DNA of 41,707 nt from Thermomicrobiales bacterium (GCA_020432165.1 JAGQGU010000065.1:1-41707); one strand, 5' to 3'; positions 7,527-16,196 are shown, counted from the stretch's first letter. Numbers and translations are program-made. The notes: generated by a model not told the origin, from the sequence alone.

Positions 7527-8795
7527 TTACTTCCCCAGCAAATGAATCAGCGCGTCCGCCTGCGAGTCGCGCCAGACCGAATAGTCGTGGCCACCATCGA
7601 ACTCACGGTAGGTCACGTCGTATCCCCGTGCGCGCAGGACATTGCGCATGTGGCGATTGCTATCCAACAAGGTCGGCGTGAAATCCTGGAAGCCACGCCC
7701 CTCCAGTGTGCCCGCCTCCATCCAGATGCGGATATCAGCCTGCGGCCAATCCACGACCTGCGTCGGCAGCCATTGATACTCATCGGTTACACCAATCGTC
7801 CGGCTGTAATCCATCGGATTCGGCTTCCACCAGAACGATCCGGATTGGCTCGCCACGAGACCAAAGGTCTCTGGCGCGGTCAGCCCCGCAAACATGGCAG
7901 CCAGGCCACCATAGCTCACTCCGTTGGCCACCGTCAGATCAGCGGTCGTTCGCACATCCAACTCGTTCAGCGCCCAGGGCACCAGTTCGGTACTGAGCAT
8001 CCTCACGAAATCGGCGTTACACGGGAGCTCTTCCCCCCGATCCACATTGCCGACAAAGATCGCCACCAGTGGTGGAATGGCACCATCGGCCACGAGGTTA
8101 TCCAGAACCGTAGGGGTACGGAAGATATCTGCGTGACCATCACCATCGAACTGCACCAGTAACGGTACAGTGCCAGCGGCATCAGGATGCTTGTAGAGCC
8201 ATATCTGGCGCTCGTTACCGAGAATCTCACCGGCGAAAGTATGTTCGGTAACCTCGCCACGAATGACTTCGTCCCGACGCACAATCCACGGTTGTGGCTT
8301 CGCAGAAGGCAGCGATAATACAGCCGATTGCCAGCTTCGAAGTGCCTGGAGCGCTGGCGAATCAGGATCGATCACCGTCTCGGGATTGAACGGATCAGTC
8401 GTCCATTTGGCTCGGCGCGCTTCCCAATCGGTCTCTTCCCGCTTTGGCACCAGATTGTCGTTCGGCGCAAATCCATACTGGGTACGCACACTCTCGAACA
8501 TACGAATACTGGCGTACCATAGATCCGTGCCCGGCAGATGAGTCATCACCTTTGCCGGGAAATCGATGGGGCGAACCCACTCCAGCAGCACAACGTTCTC
8601 GGTCGGACCATCTTCCCGCCAGACAAAGGTGACCAGCCAGGTGCGGGTCTCCTCATCGTAGGCTTCGAAGAGCGGTGCGCCGTGCGTAGCCACCTCTGCC
8701 CAGAACGCCGCCAGGGCATCAGTATTCGAGCCCAGCTCATCGCGAAGCTTCGCGATGGCCGGGCTTTCAATCACATCCGGATTAGTAGTCACCAT
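7527..8795 (-). CDS. Enterochelin-esterase-like protein (Fes family)
   Basis: The 422-residue product has the two-part Fes layout: an N-terminal beta-sandwich domain (about 40-150, with TFVWRE and DLWYASIRM) and a C-terminal esterase domain (about 180-420). The nucleophile is Ser294 in VSYGG and the catalytic His is 403 in GGHDYSVWR. Fes enzymes hydrolyse ferric siderophore esters in the cytoplasm to release iron. The ATG at 8795 overlaps the stop of the siderophore-binding gene by 14 bp, so the two are translationally coupled. No siderophore synthesis genes are near, so it probably processes a foreign siderophore. Some relatives act on other esters, so the substrate is inferred. Confidence 0.85.
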   Translation of the reverse strand: MVTTNPDVIESPAIAKLRDELGSNTDALAAFWAEVATHGAPLFEAYDEETRTWLVTFVWREDGPTENVVLLEWVRPIDFPAKVMTHLPGTDLWYASIRMFESVRTQYGFAPNDNLVPKREETDWEARRAKWTTDPFNPETVIDPDSPALQALRSWQSAVLSLPSAKPQPWIVRRDEVIRGEVTEHTFAGEILGNERQIWLYKHPDAAGTVPLLVQFDGDGHADIFRTPTVLDNLVADGAIPPLVAIFVGNVDRGEELPCNADFVRMLSTELVPWALNELDVRTTADLTVANGVSYGGLAAMFAGLTAPETFGLVASQSGSFWWKPNPMDYSRTIGVTDEYQWLPTQVVDWPQADIRIWMEAGTLEGRGFQDFTPTLLDSNRHMRNVLRARGYDVTYREFDGGHDYSVWRDSQADALIHLLGK

Positions 8796-9786
8796 TGATG
8801 ATGATCTTTTCAATATCGTCCATCATGGCATGACCCGCGAGGACACCAGTAGCACCACTCCAGAGATCGCCCGCAACAAGCGCAACCTGACCATTCTTCA
8901 CGGCGGTAATGGTCTGGAAGGCCGCATTCTCCTTGTAGGCTTCCAGCGCCGCTGTCATCTCCTCGTTACGAGAAGCAGCGAACAGCCAGTCAGCCTCCAT
9001 CAGATTCAGCATCTCCAGGCTGATGGTATCGCCGGAATGCGGGCTGGGGGTCTCATTGGTGAGATCATTGCCAACAAAACCGCTCCAGGTCAGCACCACA
9101 CCGGTAATCCAGTGATGGCTCATGATGACAGGGAAATCAGCCTGAGGACGGAAGACAACCACGGACTGACCAGCCTTGTCGCCAGCTTCCTCCGCGATGG
9201 CCGCGCCGCGAGCGCGCAGATCGAGCACGACCTGCTTGGCTTCCTCCAGCATGCCGAGGGCGTGACCGATGGCGAGCTGCTCCTGCTCCCACCACTGCAG
9301 CTTCTCCGGTGATTCCTCATCCTGCGAACCCGCGATCATGACCGGCGCGATCTCGCTCAACTTGATCACATCGGCCTCATCACGGTAGCGCGAATCGATG
9401 ATCAGATCTGGCTCCAGCGCGATCACCTGCTCGATATCGAGCTCGGTCCATCCACCGTCGACGATAGTGGCATCCGCAGAGACCTTGTCGGCGAGATAGG
9501 CAGCGGCGGTTTCGCCATTGGAACTGGCGGTGTAACCGATGGGCTGCACACCGAGTGCGAGGATGGCATCGAGCGGACCATCATCCAACGTTACGATCCG
9601 CTGCGGATTCTCTGGCAACTGGATCACACCGAACGGCGTCTCATACTCGCCCGGGGTGAAATTGATATCGGCAAAGAGATCATCGGCGGCTGGTGAGGCA
9701 GCCGGTGTCTGGGCGAATCCACGCGCCTGAAATGCGAGCGGTGTAGCACCCGCCAGAGCAGCGAATGAACGTCGGGTGAGCTTCAT
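8782..9786 (-). CDS. Iron-siderophore ABC transporter substrate-binding protein (FepB/FhuD-like)
   Basis: This 334-residue protein has the class III binding-protein fold. After a twin-arginine-like signal (KLTRRSFAALAG) comes an Ala/Ser/Pro-rich linker, then PQRIVTLDDGPLDAILALGVQPIGY, typical of siderophore and vitamin B12 binders. A long linking helix is expected around LAIGHALGMLEEAKQVV. It would capture a ferric siderophore outside the membrane. GGAAGG lies before the ATG at 9786. The only partner in the operon is the Fes-like esterase; the cognate permease and ATPase are missing from the window and must be encoded elsewhere, if they exist. Iron control is expected, but I see no clear Fur or DtxR box. 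Confidence 0.88.
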   Translation of the reverse strand: MKLTRRSFAALAGATPLAFQARGFAQTPAASPAADDLFADINFTPGEYETPFGVIQLPENPQRIVTLDDGPLDAILALGVQPIGYTASSNGETAAAYLADKVSADATIVDGGWTELDIEQVIALEPDLIIDSRYRDEADVIKLSEIAPVMIAGSQDEESPEKLQWWEQEQLAIGHALGMLEEAKQVVLDLRARGAAIAEEAGDKAGQSVVVFRPQADFPVIMSHHWITGVVLTWSGFVGNDLTNETPSPHSGDTISLEMLNLMEADWLFAASRNEEMTAALEAYKENAAFQTITAVKNGQVALVAGDLWSGATGVLAGHAMMDDIEKIIINGDY

Positions 9787-10022
9787 GGTGTATGATCCTT
9801 CCGTTGATATCAAATGCCGGATACATTTCCGACTATGCCACTCGGAATGATACGCCTTGCTGCCCTGCACCGTCTAGGGTAGATTGGGTGTCTCAAAACT
9901 CTGCCACGCCCCTTTCCCGTAGGTGTTGCCCGGGACCGCCCGCAATACACATGGACGAAAGTCACTCCCTGCCATATCGTAAGGAGTGATAAAACTCGGC
10001 GTATAGGGGAAAGGGAAAGATC

Positions 10023-10895
10023 ATGAGCCTGCGGATCGGACTACAACTTTACTCGGTAAGAGAAACGCTCAAGGCTGATCCCTGGCGAACGCTGGAGAGA
10101 ATCGCGGAATCCGGCTTCAAGTATCTTGAAGCAGCGAATCACAACGCCCTCAACGATCCGGGTGTTGGGTTCGGTGTTTCGGCCAGCGATATGCGGGCCA
10201 AACTGGACGAACTTGGACTTACCATCGTTGGCTGCCATATCAATCCGCTCAATGTCGATATCCTGCCTCGTGCGCTGGATTACCAGGCAGAACTCGGTAA
10301 TACCCAGTTTGGCTGCGATATCGAGTTCTTCCCCTATGGCGACATCGACTACGTTCTCCGTCGCTGCGAAACCTTCAATCAGGTCGGCGAACTCGCCCGC
10401 GCACACGGGATGCGCCTCTACTATCACAATCATTTCCAGGAGTTCCAGCGCTTCGGCGACAAGTACGTTTACGAGATCATCATGGAGAATACTGATCCCG
10501 ATCTGGTCAAGATCGAGATGGATACCTACTGGATGTATCGCGGCGGTGTCGATCCGATCGCATGGATGGAACGCTACGCGGATCGCGTCATCCTCCTGCA
10601 TCAGAAGGATTTCCCGGCCAATGCACCACAACCACTGAACCTCTACGATGGCATCGTCGATCCAGACGAGAATATCGACCACGATCTCTTCGTGGAGAAG
10701 AAGGAGAAGCGCTGCTTCGTGGAGATCGGCACCGGGATCCTGCCGATTCAGGAAATCATCGACGCTGCGGCCAATCTCCCTCACCTGGATTACATGATCC
10801 TGGAGCAGGATCACACCGCTATGGACGAGATCGATTCCGTCAGCACCAGTCGCGAGGCATTCAAAGAGAACTTCACCGGTATCAGCTGGGATTAG
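10023..10895 (+). CDS. Sugar-phosphate isomerase/epimerase-like TIM-barrel protein
   Basis: The 290-residue product opens with SLRIGLQLYSVRETL and carries GFKYLEAANH, MRLYYHNHFQEF, VKIEMDTYWMYRGG, VILLHQKDF and a late YMILEQDHT. These are the strand-end motifs of the xylose-isomerase-like TIM-barrel family, supplying Glu, Asp, His and Glu metal ligands. Relatives interconvert keto-sugars or inositol derivatives. GGGAAAG lies ahead of the ATG at 10023. It is transcribed divergently from the siderophore gene across a 236-bp gap and is followed by repeats, so it is probably a single-gene transcript. The substrate is unknown. Confidence 0.82.
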   Translation: MSLRIGLQLYSVRETLKADPWRTLERIAESGFKYLEAANHNALNDPGVGFGVSASDMRAKLDELGLTIVGCHINPLNVDILPRALDYQAELGNTQFGCDIEFFPYGDIDYVLRRCETFNQVGELARAHGMRLYYHNHFQEFQRFGDKYVYEIIMENTDPDLVKIEMDTYWMYRGGVDPIAWMERYADRVILLHQKDFPANAPQPLNLYDGIVDPDENIDHDLFVEKKEKRCFVEIGTGILPIQEIIDAAANLPHLDYMILEQDHTAMDEIDSVSTSREAFKENFTGISWD

Positions 10896-10938
10896 AGCAG
10901 TCTTCTCCGGCGTGGAGCATAAAATCAATCGTTCCATC

Positions 10939-11024
10939 GGTAGTGGTGGCCTTCATGGCCACCCGGTGGTGAATGCCCAGCACCCGGCGTGTCTTCTCGA
11001 GCCTGCACAAGGCATGCTACTACC
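10939..11024. repeat. Modular palindromic repeat, GGTAGT...ACTACC
   Basis: The 86-bp element opens with GGTAGT and ends with ACTACC. It contains a GTGGCCTTCATGGCCAC hairpin, whose loop TTCAT and layout match the unit at 7342-7358, followed by CCGGT in both copies. Further weaker pairing lies inside. It fills most of the gap before the ABC exporter. Confidence 0.55.
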
Positions 11025-11090
11025 GACCGAATCGCAATCCAGCCAAGATGACCAACAGGTGAATGTCCGTCTGAAAAGTTGCTGTAGACA

Positions 11091-11120
11091 CTGACCATTC
11101 TGAGCTGAATCAGATACAAT
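11091..11120 (+). promoter_or_regulatory. Possible promoter of the ABC exporter operon
   Basis: CTGACC (11091-11096) and TACAAT (11115-11120) are separated by 18 bp and lie 31 bp before the ATG of the ATPase gene. The -10 is good and the -35 is weak. Confidence 0.4.
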
Positions 11121-11151
11121 AGCCTTTCCGTTCCGAGCTGGAGGGCATTGC

Positions 11152-12177
11152 ATGACCATCATCACCGCGACCGATCTATCCAAGCGCTTCAAACGCGCAC
11201 GGAAGGATCCGGGGTTCAAGGGTGCGCTCAAGCATCTGGTCAAACCGGTTTTCAAAGAATTCACCGCGGTCGATTCCGTCGACTTTAGTATCGAAGAGGG
11301 CGAATCTGTCGCCTATGTCGGCCCGAACGGTGCCGGCAAGAGCACGACCGTGAAGTTGCTCACCGGTATTCTGGTGCCAACCAGTGGCGAGGTAACCGTC
11401 TGCGGTATTCACCCGTTCGAAAATCGACAGGAGAACGCTCGCAACATCGGTGTCGTCTTCGGGCAGCGTACTCAACTATGGTGGGATATCCCCGTCATCG
11501 AAAGCCTGCGCATGCTCGGCGATATCTACAGCGTGCCCACCGATCAATTCAAGCGCACCTTCGATGAACTGGTGGACGTGCTGGAGCTCACACCGCTCCT
11601 GAATGTACCCGCACGGCAACTCAGCCTGGGCCAGCGCATGCGTTGCGATTTGGCAGCCTCACTCATGCACGATCCCAAAATCCTCTATCTCGATGAACCC
11701 ACCATTGGACTTGATGTGAGCGTGAAAGCACGCTTCCGCGAGTTCATCAAATACATGCATAAAGAGCGTGGGTTGACAGCGATGCTCACCAGCCACGATA
11801 TCGGCGATATCCAGGAACTTTGTCCGCGTATGATCATGATCGACAAGGGACAGATCATCTACGACGGTGCCTTCGCCGAGGTCACCCGCCGCTTTGGCTG
11901 GGAGCAGAAGGTACTGGTCACGCTCAGCGACGACACCCCCGCGGCTGCCAGCGCCATATCTGTATCCCTCCCCGCACACGCCTCGGCTGCACAGGATTCA
12001 CCAACCGCCTTAACGGTGCGCTTCGATAGTCGGCTCTCAACCTCCGGCGAAATCATCCGCGATTTGGCCACATCGCTGCCGATCGCTGATATCTCCATCG
12101 AGGAGACTTCGGCCGAGAGCATCATCCGCAATCTCTATGAGGGATCGCTAAGCTTCTCGGAGTCGACCAATGGCTGA
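11152..12177 (+). CDS. ABC-2 exporter ATP-binding protein (COG4586 / viologen-exporter-like)
   Basis: This 341-residue ATPase drives the exporter made with the two membrane proteins encoded next. Walker A GPNGAGKST is at residues 57-65, signature LSLGQ at 157-161 and Walker B ILYLDEP at 177-183, followed by a TSHD switch histidine. The long insert between the first strands (KDPGFKGALKHLVKPVFKEF) is characteristic of the COG4586 group, whose Synechocystis members export methyl viologen. The C-terminal 100 residues form an extra regulatory domain. GGAGGG precedes the ATG. Its stop overlaps the next start by 8 bp. The natural cargo is unknown. Confidence 0.9.
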   Translation: MTIITATDLSKRFKRARKDPGFKGALKHLVKPVFKEFTAVDSVDFSIEEGESVAYVGPNGAGKSTTVKLLTGILVPTSGEVTVCGIHPFENRQENARNIGVVFGQRTQLWWDIPVIESLRMLGDIYSVPTDQFKRTFDELVDVLELTPLLNVPARQLSLGQRMRCDLAASLMHDPKILYLDEPTIGLDVSVKARFREFIKYMHKERGLTAMLTSHDIGDIQELCPRMIMIDKGQIIYDGAFAEVTRRFGWEQKVLVTLSDDTPAAASAISVSLPAHASAAQDSPTALTVRFDSRLSTSGEIIRDLATSLPIADISIEETSAESIIRNLYEGSLSFSESTNG

Positions 12178-12988
12178 GCAAATCAGATTGGAAGCTCGTC
12201 CAAAGTACGTGAGCATCGCGCTGACATCCTTCCAGCAGGCAATCACGTATCGCATTACCACGCTCACCAATATCGCCCTCACTTTCATCTGGGTCTTCAT
12301 CATCTACTATCTATGGAAGGCAGCCTTCAACGAAAAACAGATGATCCAGGGCTTCACCTGGGACGATATGCGCACGTATGTGGTATTGGCGTACGGCATC
12401 AACGCGCTCATCGGTTGGCGCATCAGTTCCAACATGATGCAAACCATTCGCACCGGCGAAATTCTGCGCGATCTCACACGACCGCTGAACTACTGCGGCA
12501 GCCAACTCAGCATCGCTACTGGCTGGGCCATTGTTGAAGGCATCATCAGCCTGATCCTCACGATCATCGTCGGTATGGTCTTTATCGGTATCCAGACACC
12601 GGCAAGCGTGAGCGCAGGCTTGCTCTTCGTTCTCGCTGTTGTTCTGGGCTTCTTCACCAAGGCGCTCATCGTTTTCAGCGTGAGCCTCCTCACCTTTTGG
12701 ACACTCAATGGTGTCGGTATCTCCTGGAGCCGGGAGGCGGTCATCAATATCCTGAGCGGCACAATTATCCCGTTGACAATGCTGCCAGGCTGGTTGCAAG
12801 CGGTCGCGAATGTCGCCCCGATGCGCGGTATCGTGAATACGCCCATTCTGCTCTACCTCGGCAAGGTGGAGGGATGGGAAGCCGCGAAGCTTCTCGGACT
12901 TTCCGCCGCCTGGCTGGTGGCGATGATCTTCTTCGCCAACTGGGCGTGGCAAACAGCGTTCAACCGCGTCGAGATTCAGGGAGGTTGA
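12170..12988 (+). CDS. ABC-2 exporter membrane subunit (COG4587-like)
   Basis: The 272-residue permease has six likely transmembrane segments. The first is ITTLTNIALTFIWVFIIYYLW and the last lies near LLGLSAAWLVAMIFFANWAW. The motif YVVLAYGINALIGWRISSNMMQTIRTGEILRDLTRPLNY, between segments two and three, is the conserved cytoplasmic loop of this family, and the LSGTIIPLTMLPGWLQ helix is typical of ABC-2 proteins. It overlaps the ATPase gene by 8 bp and is followed 1 bp later by the second subunit, so the three are made together. It likely forms a heterodimer with the next product. Confidence 0.9.
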   Translation: MAEQIRLEARPKYVSIALTSFQQAITYRITTLTNIALTFIWVFIIYYLWKAAFNEKQMIQGFTWDDMRTYVVLAYGINALIGWRISSNMMQTIRTGEILRDLTRPLNYCGSQLSIATGWAIVEGIISLILTIIVGMVFIGIQTPASVSAGLLFVLAVVLGFFTKALIVFSVSLLTFWTLNGVGISWSREAVINILSGTIIPLTMLPGWLQAVANVAPMRGIVNTPILLYLGKVEGWEAAKLLGLSAAWLVAMIFFANWAWQTAFNRVEIQGG

Positions 12989-12989
12989 G

Positions 12990-13799
12990 ATGAGCCTGTT
13001 TGCTCTCCGCAAGAATCTGCGCATCTACTTCAAGCTGCAGCTCATGCAAATCCGCAGCACGGTCGAGTACGCCGCCGATTTCTGGATCGGTATCGTGGGG
13101 GCGATGATGCTGCAGGCATCGGGACTCGTCTTCATCATCGCGCTCTTCGGTCAGGTCGACCAAATCGCTGGCTGGAGTGTCTGGAACATCATGTTGCTCT
13201 ATGGATTGGCCATGATCCCGACCGGGCTGCGCGAGCTCTTCTGCGATGGATTCTGGACACTGCGCTCCAAAGTGAACTCCGGAGAATTCGATCGTGTCCT
13301 GGTGCGGCCCATCTCACCGGCTTTGCAGAGTGCCGGTGCGCTCTCCAGCATCCACGGCTTCGGCGGGGTGATTCTGGGCAGCACATTGATCTGGCTGAGT
13401 CTCACCCGGAGCGATGTCGCGCTCCATTGGTGGACCATCCCCTTCCTGCTGCTCACGATTACTAGTGGGACGGTGCTGGTAAGCGCGATCTCGATGTTGA
13501 TCAATCTCACCGGCTTCTGGGAGCCCAGTGCACAAAGCGCATTGCCCACCATGCTGGCGCAGTTCATCGACTTCGCCAAGTTCCCGATCGATATCTACAA
13601 CAACGCTATCCGTACCGTCATCACGGTGCTCCTCCCCTACGCTTTCATCAGCTACTATCCCGCTCTGGTATTGCTGAACAGGAATCACGACTGGCAGTGG
13701 CTGGGATATTGCACGCCACTTGCTGCTGCCTGGATGGTGCTGGTTACGAAATTTGTGTGGAGTAAGGCCCTGATGCGGTATCAAGGGGTAGGACACTAG
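12990..13799 (+). CDS. ABC-2 exporter membrane subunit (COG3694-like)
   Basis: This 269-residue permease pairs with the preceding one. The hydrophobic segments, the early LQIRSTVEYAADFWIGIVGA and the loop DGFWTLRSKVNSGEFDRVLVRPISP match the COG3694 permease group; the R-P-x-S-P loop is the counterpart of the conserved loop in the other subunit. GGGAGG lies before the ATG at 12990. The operon contains no dedicated regulator, and the next gene (VOC protein) begins 59 bp downstream with its own ribosome site. Confidence 0.9.
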   Translation: MSLFALRKNLRIYFKLQLMQIRSTVEYAADFWIGIVGAMMLQASGLVFIIALFGQVDQIAGWSVWNIMLLYGLAMIPTGLRELFCDGFWTLRSKVNSGEFDRVLVRPISPALQSAGALSSIHGFGGVILGSTLIWLSLTRSDVALHWWTIPFLLLTITSGTVLVSAISMLINLTGFWEPSAQSALPTMLAQFIDFAKFPIDIYNNAIRTVITVLLPYAFISYYPALVLLNRNHDWQWLGYCTPLAAAWMVLVTKFVWSKALMRYQGVGH

Positions 13800-13857
13800 T
13801 CGATGCATCTTCTCCGGGCTCAGAGATGATAGTATCTCAACGAACCGGGAGGAACTA

Positions 13858-14229
13858 ATGACAGCAACGTTCAATCACACGATTATCGCGGCGAACGATC
13901 CCACCGTTTTGGCTGAGTTCTATCGCGATCTACTGGAGGCTACCAAGGCTCCCTCGTGGGGACCATTTGTGAACCTCATCCTTGGCGATGTCATGCTCCA
14001 GTTCGCGACGCCGCCGGTTGCGTTCCAGCCGCAGCACTATGCCTTCCTGCTTGACGACGAACATTTCGATCGTGCCTACTCTATGATCACGGAAAGTGGT
14101 CGCGAATTCTGGGCTGATCCACAGCAGACAAGACCACAAGAGATTAACACGGAGCACAATGGACGAGGGATATACCTGATTGATCCCTCGGGACATTACC
14201 TTGAATTGATCACACGCGCGTATCTCTAG
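13858..14229 (+). CDS. VOC (glyoxalase/bleomycin-resistance) family protein
   Basis: The 123-residue product has the beta-alpha-beta-beta-beta repeat of the vicinal oxygen chelate fold. Likely metal ligands are His7 (FNHTII), His in QPQHYAF and Glu in HYLELIT. The stretch IYLIDPSGHYLELI is the classic C-terminal strand of the family. Members include glyoxalases, dioxygenases and drug-binding proteins, so the reaction cannot be assigned. GGGAGGAA precedes the ATG at 13858. A TIM-barrel gene follows after 35 bp. Proximity to the exporter would suit a drug-binding role, but this is speculation. Confidence 0.88.
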   Translation: MTATFNHTIIAANDPTVLAEFYRDLLEATKAPSWGPFVNLILGDVMLQFATPPVAFQPQHYAFLLDDEHFDRAYSMITESGREFWADPQQTRPQEINTEHNGRGIYLIDPSGHYLELITRAYL

Positions 14230-14264
14230 GGTAGATCATCTACTCATGTTTGAAAGGCATCACG

Positions 14265-15077
14265 ATGACCATCGCAAAGGCAGTATCCACCTGGTCGCTT
14301 CATCGCACGCTTGGCAATTACGTACATCCAGAATCAGCGGCGAATGGTGGCCCATTCATGACGCTACCAGAGATCGATGGCGGCGAAACACTCCTGGAGT
14401 TGATCCCGGATCTGGCAAGTCACGGCTATTCCATCATTCAGATCTGCCACTTCCACCTGGAATCGCGGGACGCAGAGTATCTCGCTGCGGTGAAGCAGGC
14501 CTTGGCAGAGAATAACATCACACTCGATATGCTCCTCATTGATGACGGTGATCTCACCGCCGATGATTACGCCGCGCAGATGGATTGGATCGATGGTTGG
14601 CTGGATGTCGCAGTAACGCTGGGAGCGCATCGCGCCCGCGTCAATGCCGGACACGGCACCCCTACTCCCGAGCTGCTGCAAGCAGTCGGAGAACGGCTCG
14701 CCACGCTTGCAGCGCAGCATCCGGATGTCCGTGTTGTTACCGAGAACTTCCTGAGCATGACACCTGATGCCGAATCGGTACTAACGATCCTCGACGCTGC
14801 CGGTAATTCGGTCGGACTGCTCGTCGATTTGGGGAACTGGCACGCACCAGAGAAATACGACGAACTGGCGAAGATCGTTGGACGAGCAGAAGCCTGTCAC
14901 GCCAAATGTAGCTTTTCCGCAGATGGTCCGGACGAGGCGGATTTCCATCGGGCGCTCGGCATCCTGAAGGATGCAGCATTCTCGGGACCGATCGCATTGA
15001 TCTACGACGGACCGGATAACGATGAGTTTGCACGCCTGGACGATGAGTGGGTAATGGTGCAGCAGCGTCTGGCGTAG
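14265..15077 (+). CDS. Xylose-isomerase-like TIM-barrel protein
   Basis: This 270-residue protein belongs to the sugar-phosphate isomerase/epimerase superfamily but is divergent. Recognisable strand ends are HGYSIIQICHFHL, RVVTENF (metal-ligand Glu), VGLLVDLGNWH (Asp and His), ACHAKCSFS and FSGPIALIYDG, where the usual last Glu is replaced by Asp or is missing. The ATG at 14265 is preferred over an upstream in-frame TTG at 14250 because GAAAGG lies at proper distance. It may be co-transcribed with the VOC gene. Substrate unknown; altered ligands may mean altered chemistry. Confidence 0.78.
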   Translation: MTIAKAVSTWSLHRTLGNYVHPESAANGGPFMTLPEIDGGETLLELIPDLASHGYSIIQICHFHLESRDAEYLAAVKQALAENNITLDMLLIDDGDLTADDYAAQMDWIDGWLDVAVTLGAHRARVNAGHGTPTPELLQAVGERLATLAAQHPDVRVVTENFLSMTPDAESVLTILDAAGNSVGLLVDLGNWHAPEKYDELAKIVGRAEACHAKCSFSADGPDEADFHRALGILKDAAFSGPIALIYDGPDNDEFARLDDEWVMVQQRLA

Positions 15078-15078
15078 T

Positions 15079-15230
15079 CCCGGGGTTGACCCCCGGGGAC
15101 GTGGCACGACGGTAGCCCCCGTCATTCCGAGCGCGCAGCGTCGAGGAATCAGCCGAACGATTGGTATCCTGGCAACCACAGGTATCGACGGCTCCGCCGC
15201 CGATGGGCGCACACAAGATGCGTCGCTACC
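15079..15230. repeat. Composite palindromic repeat cluster, ends GGTAGC...GCTACC
   Basis: A CCCGGGG-TTGAC-CCCCGGG hairpin (about 15079-15099) is followed by a 120-bp unit opening GGTAGC (15111) and closing GCTACC (15230). Within it are the widespread bacterial repeat core GTCATTCCGAGCG...GAGGAATC (15121-15150) and GGGCGCACACAAGATGCGTC (15205-15224), a close relative of the unit at 7370-7389. It fills the gap between convergent genes. Confidence 0.6.
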
Positions 15231-15316
15231 GATGACCCACCGTGCACCAGACAGACACGAGCGAGGGGGTGACTGCAATGTCGCCCCCTCGCTCCCCCTC
15301 CGTTCGAAAGAGATCG

Positions 15317-16168
15317 TTAGTTTGTCTTGGCCATCGCGTTCTCGAACGCGGTACGCACATCGGCAGCCGGATCAGCCGGATTCGGATTGTCCAGCTCGAT
15401 CACGTAGTACTCCACACCAGCCGCGTCGGCCGCAGCGATGATAGCATCCCAGTCCATGATGCCTTCACCGAATGGCACATCCTTACCGGGCATGCGCTCG
15501 GAGCCATCCTTAATGTGCACCAACGCTACCCGATCCGGATTCGCGGCGATCACCTCAGCCGCATTCTTGCCACCGACTTCTGCCCAGAACGCATCCGCCT
15601 GGAAGATGATCGGCGAGTTCGCCAGCATATATTCATACATGCTCTGACCATCAGCCGTGCGGAAGAGATATTCGAAGTGATGGTTGTGGTATCCAAACTT
15701 CATACCCGCAGCATTCACCTTGGCGGCCCAATCGCTGAGATTCTTGCAGAACTCCTCGATCTTCTCCTTGCCCAGCGTGTACTTCGCGGCCAATTCGTCA
15801 CCGCTCAGAGTGCTCAGCTGATGCGCAGAGAGATTGGCGAGATCCGCCCAACCAAACTCACCGCCAGCAAGCAGGCGATCCAGCGGCGGCGCGGGCACAA
15901 TCACCCACTCGCAGCCGAGCTTGGCGTAATCCGCAATCGCCGCGTCGGCATCTTCCTCAAATGCCTGATACGGAACATGGGCACTGCGAGCCTTGAGTCC
16001 GTACTTGTCCAGCAGTGCGCGTAGTTCATCGGCACTCAGCCCTTGCAGACCGGCCAACTCGACATTCTTCAGGCCAATATCGGCCACCGCCTTCAGCGCT
16101 GCTTCGAAATCCGTTGCGGAGATCGAGCGCAATGTGTACATCTGAACACTGATCTGTTCTGGCTTCAT
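15317..16168 (-). CDS. Sugar-phosphate isomerase/epimerase-like TIM-barrel protein of the lacI operon
   Basis: The 283-residue product shows LKNVELAGLQG, AGMKFGYHNHHFEY, IIFQADAFWAEVGG, VALVHIKDG and VEYYVIELDN. These are the Glu/His/Asp/His/Glu motifs of the IolE/xylose-isomerase-like TIM-barrel family. It is the last gene of the catabolic operon, 28 bp after a Gfo/Idh/MocA dehydrogenase. In many bacteria such pairs oxidise and isomerise sugars or inositols, for example through 3-keto intermediates, so a role after sugar uptake is likely. There is no signal peptide. A repeat cluster follows and no clear terminator was seen. Confidence 0.87.
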   Translation of the reverse strand: MKPEQISVQMYTLRSISATDFEAALKAVADIGLKNVELAGLQGLSADELRALLDKYGLKARSAHVPYQAFEEDADAAIADYAKLGCEWVIVPAPPLDRLLAGGEFGWADLANLSAHQLSTLSGDELAAKYTLGKEKIEEFCKNLSDWAAKVNAAGMKFGYHNHHFEYLFRTADGQSMYEYMLANSPIIFQADAFWAEVGGKNAAEVIAANPDRVALVHIKDGSERMPGKDVPFGEGIMDWDAIIAAADAAGVEYYVIELDNPNPADPAADVRTAFENAMAKTN

Positions 16169-16196
16169 ACCAGTACTCCTTTTGCCGATCCTCGCC

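Noticed and set aside
9962-9988. TCACTCC...GGAGTGA inverted repeat before the 10023 gene as a regulator site
   Set aside because: The half-sites are 7 bp with a 13-nt spacer, match no known operator, and the right arm is partly a purine-rich stretch common before genes here.
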